From Pratylenchus scribneri (lineage: Eukaryota > Nematoda > Chromadorea > Rhabditida > Pratylenchidae), in contig JAQSEB010000252.1 in assembly GCA_030063045.1 (NCBI GenBank), positions 186,001 to 250,000 of the forward strand: 64,000 nucleotides of DNA, in the 5' to 3' direction. Shown here in pieces: positions 53,787 through 64,000 of this stretch (positions are counted from its first letter, which is position 1; each line of letters starts with the position of its first letter). The notes beneath the pieces were generated by a model. That model was not told where the DNA came from. It was given only the letters and a program-made list of their open reading frames with translations, and made no database searches. Made by a program: the position numbers and the translations under genes.

Positions 53787-56700
53787 ACGGGTCTAAATTC
53801 CATTATCCCCTTATCCCTCTTAATAATTTTTTTCCTCACAACTGACAAGCTCACCAAAAACCCACAATTTATTGTGATATATTACGATATCCGATTCTTT
53901 TTTGTCACCAGAAATTTTCCAACTCATAAATTTATTTTTATATATTTATTATAGTTCTATTGTATATTTTTCTATGGCCAATAAAATAATCGTAGACCGA
54001 TTGAGTTTGATTGGCTTGGCTTGAATTATATAGAATCGAAAGAATCTTCTGATGACTAATGTTTAAAATTTTATTTTTTGATCTGTATATCGTTTTAATC
54101 TTTTTTTTTTCAAACAATCTTATTTTTTGCTACCAATTGAATTTTTTATCCAAATCCCAAATGCTCCTAAACGCTGCTGATCTCCCTCTGGAAAAGCTAA
54201 AAGTGAAAAAATAATGGAAGGAAATTTTTTTCGAAAGCCCAATTCGATTTTTTTTATGCTCCGTCCGCAAAGTGACGTGGAAATTAAATTATTCAAGTTT
54301 TATTGATGTTTTACTGAAGATATACATATACATTGACAAGGATTCGTATTTATTCTATTAAAAGCCCAGTCTCTAATAGAAACCCACCCATCGAAAAAAT
54401 TTTTTATTTGTTATCCCCGTTAGTTTTATTTTTTGCACGATTTCAGTTCATTTTTTTGAAACAATGCATGTCAAAAATAATAAATTTAGAGGTGAAATTA
54501 AGCCGAAATGAGAACATTTTTTGACTCTAAAATTTTTGAAAACTCCCCACCTCGGAGGGCTCTGAAATTTATAAGCCCTTGCCCTTGGGCTTCTAATAGA
54601 ATAAATACGGTATATAAAAACTGTTTAAATTTAACAAATCCATATAAGATTCAAGTAATTTTGAAAAATAAAAAGTCTTCAAATACCTTTCGTCTCGTTT
54701 AGTGTTAAAAAAGGTAATAAGAATAAGAGCAGCAGAGCACTTTTTTGTCCCAAATTTTTTCACTCACATCACAATTCACAAGTCAATATATGCTTTCAAA
54801 TTGAAATTGTATGCGGCGGGCAAGAATAGTTTAAGATAAGATGATGCACTGAGAAGAGTTTTATGGCCCGAATTTATTGGCACACAAAGACTTTCGAATA
54901 CCCTTTATTCTTCTTGGCTGTGGGAAATTGAGCTTTTTTCCATCCCCATGCATCTTCCATCTCGCAAAGGTGCCAAAAGCCCATGCCAATTTTTTATGTT
55001 CCATAAATTTTCTTTTTGTCAGTTACTTTCGGTATCAAAAAATTTAAATAAAAATTGCTTTAAATCCTATCTCTTTGGTAAAATTCCAATCACCAACAGC
55101 GTTTTAAATTGTTTCAAATCAACCAAAAAAAAGGACCCCTCCATGCATTCAAAGAATTTCCTGAGCAGCTTTTTCTAATTGCTACTTTTTCTTTACTTTG
55201 GCCAATACATTACAAGTATAATAAGACAAAAAGAAAAGCATTTTATTTTATATTATTCACATCAAGCGGAAAGAATTTGGAAAAATTTCCCTAAAAAGCA
55301 GCCATCTGCGATAAATATATTTAAAAATAGATAAAATAGTTAGTAGGAGATAATATTACATATAATATTTATTAAAATTTTTGCTTAACCATTTTTAAAA
55401 AGTATATCTTTACCTTTAGATTTTTGTATTTAATATCTTTAAATTAAAGGATACGATACGCTTTGAGTAGAGGCCGGCGAATTGAAAATCGTCCGGACCG
55501 GCTTACGGACCACGGATTGGGAAAAACGTACGTTCCGGACTACGGATCCGTATGAATCCGTAAGGATCCGGAATCCGGGCCGGGCCTCTAATTTTGAGCC
55601 ATCCTTCTAAATCCTAGAAAAACTAAAACGAGTGCAATTTACCTCGAAAAAGTCTTTTTACCCTTTTATCTCAAAATGGAATTTTTGAATTTTTTCCTTC
55701 ATATTTTATTTACATTATGCTGTTCAATCCTTCAATAAGTACGTGGAAATTCTATTTCATTATTTTTGATGGATAGGAAAGGAGTATTACGGCGGGTTGT
55801 CATTGTCATGTCAATTGACACGCGTCAAAGATGCGTGATGCAAAAATTATTTAGATATGTGGTTAAAGGTTAACATATGAAGAATACAAAATTGTATAAA
55901 AGAATTCTCACTCATTTAACAATAATTTTATTTAAAAAAAAATAGTTTTTTCTTTTAAAAAATTTCAATATTTTTTATAACACTTTGTGATGGAAAATTT
56001 ATAAAAAAAAAGAGGAGGAATTAGGAGCTAGAATAAAATCTACTTTATCAAATATATCGAAAAATAAACAAAGACATTCCATTTTTTCTGCAAAGCCCCG
56101 GGGCAAACGGCAAACTATAAAGACTTGTTATGTTATTTCAATTCAAAATAAAAAATTTTTACAGTTTTATTTTATTATCACAAAATTTTAGATCCAATAT
56201 CCATATCCATTTCGTATTCGTATTAATTTTTATAAAATATTTTCACTGGACTAAACAATTCCTTTCGGCAAAAATTTTCTCATATTCGCCTGTGGCGCCA
56301 TAATCGTTCCCTTTTCGACCTTTCTTCCGTCTCATGTAATCCGACCCATTTTACCCTACAGGCTGTTGAACGACATTCAAAAGCCCTTAAAGGCAGCAAA
56401 ATATTTTAGACAGTGGCATAATGCATTTGGCTGGTGAATTCAGTATAGGAGGCGGAAGGTTGAGCATCGGAGGAGTACCATTTTCACGTAGGCCCAGCGA
56501 AATGCTGCTGGACCCAAAAAGTAAGAAAATAGGACCCAAACATGTAGAAAATTATTGGTTAAATTTAAACTCAAAATAAAGTTATCAGCACAGAACACCA
56601 CAGAGATAAACAATTTCTCTGATTGTGAGATTGTTAAGAAAAAGGCCACTTTACATTTATTTTCGACATCCGAATCTTCTTCAAACGCATATCCGCCATC

Positions 56701-59700
56701 CATAAAGAATAAAGACAACAAAATTTTATTAAAAATGAATATATTTAGAATTGAGAAAATTCTATAATTAAAAAATTGAATATATTATGGTCGAATAATG
56801 AATAATTCTTTCTTAGGATTTTTCCATTCTTCATATTCCAACTGTTTTCTCCAAAAAATATAGCAGGAAAACTGGGAAAGTGGCCTTTTATGTGATTACT
56901 TTGACATTGGAAATAAAATACTAAAATTGGCCTTATTTGAATTCGGAATGAAAGCATTCATCCAAACAAAAGATGGTGGCATAAAGCCGTCTCCATCGGC
57001 CTCCAAATAATTTGGTGGGATTTATTTGAGAATAGAGATGAAGGCTTCATTCTATTTCCCATCAAACTCGCTTTTTGAGAGCGCTAATTCATTTGTTTTA
57101 TGCACCCATTTTCTTTAGATTCTTTAGAACCACATTCTTTATGCCATTTCGGCATTAACAATTCATCTCCATTCCATTTTCATCTTTTTAATTCTTTCAT
57201 ATCATTCATATTCATATATCATTCATTTTCTGCCACTTATATTTAAATTTGCCACAAATCTTGACAAGTCAATCCTTTTGGGAAAGTAATAACCTTATAG
57301 TTTAATTTTCTCATCATTGTTTTAAATCATTATATATTAATTCAAAAAAAACATAATATTAATTAAGTTGTGTTAATTTTTAATTTTCTCATCTAATGTT
57401 TTAAATTATTACTATTAATTCAAAAAAAACATAATATTAATTGTGTTAATTTTTGATTTTCTCATCTAATGTTTTATCAATCATTGCATATTTATTCAAA
57501 AAACATAATATTATTAAGTTGTGTTATGTTAATTTTAGTCATATTATTTCCTTTTTAAATCATTTTTTCCTATCGTATCATTGGATCCTATACTGCCTTT
57601 GGCTACATTCTACATCGTGAGACTTTCACCCATTTTTCACACTTTACTAAATTCAAATGTTTTCACGGGTCTTGAATTTCAAGTGTGGTTAATTTATTCA
57701 AGGAAGGTGTGTAAAATGTAATAATAATGAAGATATTCCATCAAAATTTTCAAAGGAAAAGAAACATTAACGATTGCTACATACCGCACTCAACATATGA
57801 AACAGTATTCCTAAATTAATAAATAACCTAAAAATTTAATGACTTAATGCTAAAAATTTTCATTTTGCTATTTTTATTTTCCTTTTTTATTGAGATTGAT
57901 ATTATTTTATGAATCTAAATTTATTTTTTTTATACACTCTATAGCGATTAAATAAATGCAAGCATAACTCACTGGCAGTAAATTCCGAAATTTGCATTAC
58001 TATGCACATATGTTCAATTCAGTCAACAAAAAAATTCTCCATCCATAATTTGATTTGAATAATTTTTCATGCCATTCCCGTCCAAATAAATCCCAGCTAC
58101 TTCCCATTTTTTACTTTCCGCATCTTATTTATAGCCATTTATTGACAATTGTCCCACTAATAAAAACATAAGTATATATAAGAAAATCATTTTGATATCT
58201 CTTAAGCATTATATCGATATAAAGAGAAAGATTCTCGATTAAAAAAATTCGCAGAAACATTTTCAAATTGGAATCATAACATCTGCTTTACCATAGGGCA
58301 AAAGTTAATTTAATTAAAATTTTGGAATTATTGCTTTGTCAATTATTCATCATTTAAACTATTAAGCTACTATTTAAAATTTAATCTAAATTATCAAAAC
58401 AAATGATAAGTGGCAATTTAGATTATTACAGAATTAATTTAATTATAATCAATTATGAATAAATTAATCGTATTTTTTACAAAATGTCTTTGAACCGCCG
58501 TCCAAATAATTGCCACGACCCAGTGTTTTTAGTGAGTTTTTACATTTAACAGACTTTTGACGAAATTAGTTTGTTTATTCCCACAAATTTATGGTCTCTT
58601 TTTGGACAAGCCTCTTTTAAATCTCATTTAAAATATTTACTTTACTTAACAATTACAGGAATAGAAAGACTTTTAGGGGCTTGATGTGAGACAGCAAATA
58701 AGCATCCAATACTTATAGAACTTATCCTCCTCTTTCCATTCTTCTCAAAAAATCAAGAAAAATTTATAAACCAAATTTACTTTAAAATTATTTCTTCTCA
58801 ATTTAAATATAATGCTACCAAATCCGCCATAAAATGCATCAGCAATTGAAACTTCCAAAACTTCTTGGTTAGAATTTAATGAAATTTATATTGAGTTAAA
58901 TCACAATCCTTTGCAAACTTTACTTTTTAATTTTAATAAAGACAAATTATTGAAAAAGCTACTCACCAAATTATGTATAAAAGTACCTTGATTTAACTTT
59001 TATTATTTTATTTTTAGTAAACTAAATTTTGTATATTATCGTTTTGAACATTGCTACAAATTCAGAATCAAATACCTCAAAGGCACACATTTATTTTCTT
59101 TCCATTTTAGCAACAAAAGAGAATTCTTTCTGTTAAAAATAATTTAATAATGTAAATATTCTAAAATCGATCTCCCTAAAATCAGAATGCTTATTATTCG
59201 GAGAATTTCATTTTTAATAAGTATTTTTCTAATCCTCATATTATTACATTCCTACAAAAAATTTTGCCTGAAAATTGATGGTTTTAGAAATGCCATTTTT
59301 CTGCTCTTCGATTGTTTTTTTATTTGCCTTTCATTTCAATGAATTGCATTTACATTCTATTGTTAATTTTTTGCCTTCTCTCAAAATGACAAAAGCTATT
59401 CGGAGATGGGACAAGCCAGCCTGCTGCTGTGCTTGCTTATTTGCTCTTCTATATTGGCCAACACTAATAGTGGCATGCCGCCGCCGCCGGATGTCCAACC
59501 TCCATTACCCTTTAATTAAATTGCGCGCACTTATTGCCGCCATCTCGGGCAATTGCTTCAATTCATGCTGCTGTTCATTTTTAACCAAAATCAAATAGGA
59601 ACCAGCAGAAATAAAATAATGCTTCCTATATATTTAACATATCTTATAGTGAATTATCTGTATTTATTGCAATTCTCTATTTTTAGGAAATTCTTATAAT

Positions 59701-60115
59701 TATGATAATATTTATAAATATTTCTACACTAAAATTTAAGTACAACATTCCAGTTTTCTATATTATGGATTATTCCATTATCTTTCATAAATAGTGGATT
59801 GGTACTTGGCATGGAGAATTTTAGTTGTCAATATGGGATTTTAACAATTTTGAAGATTTTCCCACCCCACTTTGTAAAACATACTCGGGTTTCTATTCTC
59901 GTATTGAAAAGGTGAAAATGAGGAATAATGTCTATTTTTCAAAATCATTTTACCCACGCATTGATAAAATTAAGACATCATTTTTTGTCAATTAATTTTT
60001 CATAAAAATCCCCTGCTGATTGTTAATTATAGATTTAATTTAAATCATATTAGATAAACCAATTTGACATTAAATTAAACATATTTTTTAAAATTTTGCA
60101 GTTTCGTCGGCCTCA
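53787..60115. other. Gene-poor 6.3-kb AT-rich stretch
   Basis: No convincing exon on either strand. About 55480-55600 has GC-rich CCGGAC/GTCCGG and GGATCCG words in both orientations, a diverged inverted repeat likely to be an old transposon end. Short reading frames (for example 59275-59598) lack motifs. Much of it may be the 5' region of the K+ channel gene. Confidence 0.5.
57306..57540. repeat. Three diverged tandem copies of a ~75-bp AT-rich unit
   Basis: Each unit contains TTTTCTCATC, TTATTCAAAA and ACATAATATTA words with GTGTTAATTTT. Copies start near 57306, 57382 and 57457. Confidence 0.6.
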
Positions 60116-61708
60116 ATGGATGAACGGGTTGTGCTTAATGTCGGAGGGATAAGGCATGAAACATACCAGGCTACACTTAAAAAAATTCCGGCCACGCGCC
60201 TTTCACGTCTAAGCCCAGCCCAATCCAATTATGACCCTCTGCTCAATGAGTATTTTTTTGATAGACATCCGGCGGTATTTGAACAAATTTTAAACTACTA
60301 TCGTACCGGCAAATTACACTATCCTACTTCTGTCTGTGGCCCACTGTTCGAGGAGGAACTAGAATATTGGGGATTGGATTCAAATCAGGTCGAACCTTGT
60401 TGCTGGATGACTTATACGCAGGCAATTTTTTCTATAGTTTTGTGTTTTTAAATAAGAGCGATTACTATACCAAATATTATATTTTAAGCATCGGGACACA
60501 CAAGAAACGCTATGTAATTCAACTTTTTTTTTATTCTTCATAACATTTCCTAACTCCTTATTAGCCGTTTTGGACAAATTAGATACCGATGACCTGCGAG
60601 AAGAAGATCCTCAGACTCGGGAACAACAGAGAATGAAAAAGTTCGGCTGGGAAGAAGCTTATTGGGAAGGTCGTCTGAATTGGTGGATGAGAACAAAACC
60701 TCGTATTTGGGCTCTATTTGATGAACCCTATTCATCGAGTGCAGCAAAAGTCAGTTGAAAATTTCAATATTCATATTTATATAACTTATTAATCATTAAA
60801 TATATTTTTATCATAAAAATTAGATCGTTGCAACAATTTCCGTGTGCTTCATTTGCGTCTCGATTTTCTCTTTCTGCTTCAAGACACATCCAAATTTTCG
60901 GGTTGCCATTCTTCTTCAACCACTTTCCCATGTGAATAATCTCACAGCCTCTATAAATCCAACCCCATCCCATTTCCATAATACTAATGATGCTCATCAA
61001 CAACAATATGGTAATCCAAATCAACAACATCATTTTCAACAACAACAAACGAACAAAGGCACGGAACCACATCGAATATTCTCACAGGTAATAATTTCCA
61101 CGAGGAAATATCAGAATAATTTTTTGATTTTATTCTCCTTTAACAGATTGAATTCTTCTGCAATATTTGGTTTACATTCGAGATCCTGGTTCGCTTCATT
61201 TGCTGTCCAAATAGATCTCAATTTCTCAAAGCACCGCTCAATTTGATTGATTTAATCGCCACATTAAGGCAAATTAATATTAAATTTTTGATCCTTTTTT
61301 TAGTTTTTACACAGATGCTGTCCTTGTAAGATTGTTAGGAGATCAGGCGCCAAAAGATCTGGTTGAATTCTTGTCAATGATCCGGATTCTTCGGCTTTTT
61401 AAACTTACTCAACATCATCGCGGTTAGTAATAAATAATTTAATATGTGTGGGGTATGTCGATAGAAAATAGACTTTATTCAGAAATGGAAATAACAATTG
61501 ATGTTGTTTAGGGGAAATGGGACTAGACTGATGAGACAAAGACAAGGAAAATGGGGAGCTTAAATAGTACTATTACAATATGGATTGGGGAAAATGGGAA
61601 GTACAGTACATTACAATAATACAAAACATCATGTATCATCTATTTATTACAGGTTTACAAATTTTAATTCACACATTTCGGGCTTCAGCAAAAGAATTGA
61701 TGCTATTG
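60116..61708 (+). CDS. Shaw-type (Kv3) voltage-gated K+ channel, T1 domain to start of S5, partial
   Basis: Exon 1 (60116 to about 60420) encodes the T1 tetramerisation domain, [20 protein letters not shown] through [10 protein letters not shown], nearly identical to Shaw/KCNC. It is followed by a ~25-nt micro-exon (HRDTQETL), an exon ending [10 protein letters not shown], the S1 exon ([23 protein letters not shown]), S2-S3 ([20 protein letters not shown]), the S4 voltage sensor ([17 protein letters not shown]) and [18 protein letters not shown], the linker into S5. The pore is not in the window; a large intron with hairpins and satellite follows. The intron after exon 1 starts with GC (CAG|GCAATT), a GC-AG intron. 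The S1-S2 loop is unusually Q/H/N-rich. Confidence 0.88.
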
Positions 61709-61762
61709 GTTGGTGTTTTTTAAATTTTAAAAAAAACAAAGATGAAAAACACATTTGAATTC

Positions 61763-61805
61763 TACAAGCGCTCGGTCGCCGCTTCGCGGCTCCCGAGCGC
61801 TTGTA
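61763..61805. other. Nested GC-rich hairpin
   Basis: TACAAGCGCTCGG pairs with CCGAGCGCTTGTA (13 bp), and inside it GCCGC pairs with GCGGC around TTC. It lies in the K+ channel's large intron. Similar in kind to the hairpin at 36711. Confidence 0.7.
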
Positions 61806-61904
61806 AAACGACTTTAGAAAGAAAATTAGTAAAATATTTAAACATTCCCTTTGAATTAAAATAGAAGATTGCAATACTAATAGTCAGAGCTGTGCTTTTC
61901 ATAA

Positions 61905-62020
61905 ATCTTGACTCCAACTCCGACTCCGGACTCCGACCTTTTCAATTTTCGACTCCGACTCCAGCTCCGGAGCGGAGTCGGAGTTGGAATCGGAGTCGGA
62001 GTCGGATCCAGCTCTGCTAA
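61905..62020. repeat. GACTCC/GGAGTC hexamer repeat with inverted halves
   Basis: The left half is reiterated GACTCC and the right half reiterated GGAGTC, meeting near AGCTCCGGAGC (about 61971). The whole could fold back on itself. Confidence 0.7.
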
Positions 62021-62252
62021 TAGTCCTAATTGAAGATTGAAACACACTGTGGATGACATCAATTTATCTAGCTAATTTTACACTTTCTTTCTTTCTTACG
62101 TACTCCCTTGATCATATCCTCTCTTCATCTTTTTCATATCACTCAAAACATCTTTCATATACCTTATCACACACTCTTTCATTTTCCCCATCATATTTCT
62201 CACTAACATTCATCCCTTAAATTTACCTATCCTCTGTCTTGTTTACCTATCA

Positions 62253-63515
62253 TTATCGACTATTCCCGTCGACTATTCCCGGTTTTATTTCTTTCGTTCT
62301 CGACTATTCCCGGTTTTATTTCTTTCGTTCTAGACTATTCCCGGTTTTATTTCTTTCGTTCTCGACTATTCTCGGCTTTATTTCTTTCGTTCTCGACTAT
62401 TCTCGGCTTTATTCTATTCATTCTCTACTATTCCCGGTTTTATTTCTTTCGTTCTCGACTATTATTGGTTTTTACATTTCATTCTCGACCATTCCCGGCT
62501 TTTTACCTATCTTTCTCGACTATTCCCGGCTTTTTACCTATCATTCTCGACCATTCCCAGCTTTTTACCCTTCATTCTCGACCATTCCCGGCTTTTTACC
62601 TATCATTCTCGACCATTCCCAGCTTTTTACCCTTCATTCGCGACCATTCCCGGCTTTTTACCTATCTTTCTCGACTATTCCCGGCTTTTTACCTATCATT
62701 CTCGACCATTCCCAGCTTTTTACCCTTCATTTTCGACCATTCCCGGGCTTTTTACCTATCATTCTCGACCATTCCCGGCTTTTTACCCTTCATTCTCGAC
62801 CATTCCCGGCTTTTTACCCTTCATTCTCGACCATTCCCGGCTTTTTACCTTTCATTCTCGACCATTCCCGGCTTTTTACCTTTCATTCTCGACCATTCCC
62901 GGCTTTTTACCCTTCATTCTCGACCATTCCCGGCTTTTTACCTTTCATTCTCGACCATTCCCGGCTTTTTACCTTTCATTCTCGACCATTCCCGGCTTTT
63001 TACCTTTCATTCACGACCATTCCCGGCTTTTTACCCTTCATTCTCGACCATTCCCGGCTTTTTACCCTTCATTCTCGACCATTCCCGGCTTTTTACCCTT
63101 CATTCTCGACCATTCCCGGCTTTTTACCCTTCATTCTCGACCATTCCCGGCTTTTTACCTTTCATTCTCGACCATTCCCGGCTTTTTACCCTTCATTCTC
63201 GACCATTCCCGGCTTTTTACCCTTCATTCTCGACCATTCCCGGCTTTTTACCTTTCATTCTCGACAATTCCCGGCTTTTTACCCTTCATTCTCGACCATT
63301 CCCGGCTTTTTACCCTTCATTCTCGACCATTCCCGGCTTTTTACCCTTCATTCTCGACCATTCCCGGCTTTTTACCCTTCATTCTCGACCATTCCCGGCT
63401 TTTTACCTTTCATTCTCGACCATTCCCGGCTTTTTACCCTTCATTCTCGACCATTCCCGGCTTTTTAGCCTTCATTCTCGACCATTCCCGGCCTTTTACC
63501 CTTCATTCTCGACTA
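62253..63515. repeat. 31-bp satellite, about 40 copies
   Basis: The consensus unit is CGACCATTCCCGGCTTTTTA plus CCCTTCATTCT (31 bp). The first ~200 bp are a variant with TTTTATTTCTTTCG. Units are very uniform in the right two thirds, a sign of recent homogenisation. Because 31 is not a multiple of 3 and no unit contains a stop in any plus-strand frame, long overlapping reading frames with 31-residue periods arise (62239-63468, 62465-63661); they are not genes. It lies after the last visible K+ channel exon, probably in an intron. Confidence 0.93.
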
Positions 63516-64000
63516 TTCTTCATCCCTTTCCCATTAATGCTGATGTTACCTCATTCCCGTTTTTTCCTTCGATAAATTACCCAAATTCACATATTATTAA
63601 TTTTGCTTTTATTTATTCACATCATTATTCAAAATTATCTGTTTCCATTAATTATAATTAAAATATATCCTCATTTAATTTATTTTTCTTTATTCTGTAT
63701 CCATAAAAAGCTTTTTCTCACTTTCCGTAACTATATCATTAATTTTTGGATATTTTTGAAAAAAAAGTTAAAATACATAACGCCAAAATAACGCGAAAAT
63801 TTAAACAGAATATTTCGGACAGAGTTGTCGGTCGGTCAGAACTCGTTTAGTATATTAGGATTACATGTCATAATTTTTTTTCTCTAAGAAATTTTGCAAA
63901 TTTAGCAATTATAGAACACTGTTAACAAAATTACTTATTAAATTACGCTTTCTAAGCAATATGTGTAAAATCATTGGATCTTTTTTAAGGTATTTTTTCT
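63516..64000. other. AT-rich end of the window
   Basis: No exon, repeat or RNA gene recognised. Confidence 0.4.

Noticed and set aside
62253..63515. CRISPR-like array
   Set aside because: Units are contiguous with no unique spacers, and the DNA is eukaryotic.
62239..63661. Long repetitive proteins of ~400 residues
   Set aside because: By-product of a 31-bp satellite without stops; two frames give the same 31-residue period.

Overview
The window is nuclear DNA of a nematode, probably a clade IV/tylenchid type (the clade is inference). It is very AT-rich. Genes have many small GT-AG introns, mostly 40-100 nt, and families found in nematodes are present: a CHK/DUF1679 kinase-like gene, KRI-1, a LAG1 ceramide synthase and a Shaw-type K+ channel. 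MULE, MITE and foldback debris lies between and inside genes.

Region 1 (1-6531) holds the end of a MULE transposase, an inverted-repeat element with a decayed gene, and the 3' half of a CHK kinase-like gene (minus strand). That gene is interrupted by a MITE in an exon and a FLYWCH/SWIM MULE in an intron.

Region 2 (6532-33573) is an apparently complete 27,042-bp Polinton/Maverick. It starts AG and ends CT, has imperfect ~300-bp terminal inverted repeats, and sits between perfect 6-bp duplications (CGCATT). It landed inside a coding exon of the same CHK gene, whose 5' half resumes at 33574. The core set is complete: protein-primed DNA polymerase B, integrase with chromodomain, packaging ATPase, adenain-type protease, double-jelly-roll capsid protein, penton-like and pX/pVI-like proteins. 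Virion genes are intronless, packed head to tail on the minus strand, and several have the same TATA element. Replication and accessory genes have many introns.

The unusual cargo is the main result. It includes a six-exon KDM4-like JmjC demethylase with two C2H2 fingers (6986-9158), a protein consisting mainly of an Argonaute-type PAZ domain (22117-22816), a PIF1 helicase, two signal-peptide membrane proteins, a RING-like protein, and tRNA-like Pol III units inside both terminal repeats. JmjC plus PAZ suggests a counter-silencing module acting on chromatin and small RNAs (inference).

Region 3 (33574-64000) holds the CHK 5' half, adenosine kinase with a foldback element in an intron, a KRI-1/KRIT1 FERM protein, a ceramide synthase with a MITE in an intron, a NADAR-domain gene, a SUCO/Opt-type SUN-domain gene, a 6-kb gene-poor stretch, the first part of a Shaw-type K+ channel gene, and a 1.26-kb 31-bp satellite. 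Exon models were built by eye from splice signals and checked for frame. Family assignments rest on recognised motifs, not on searches.
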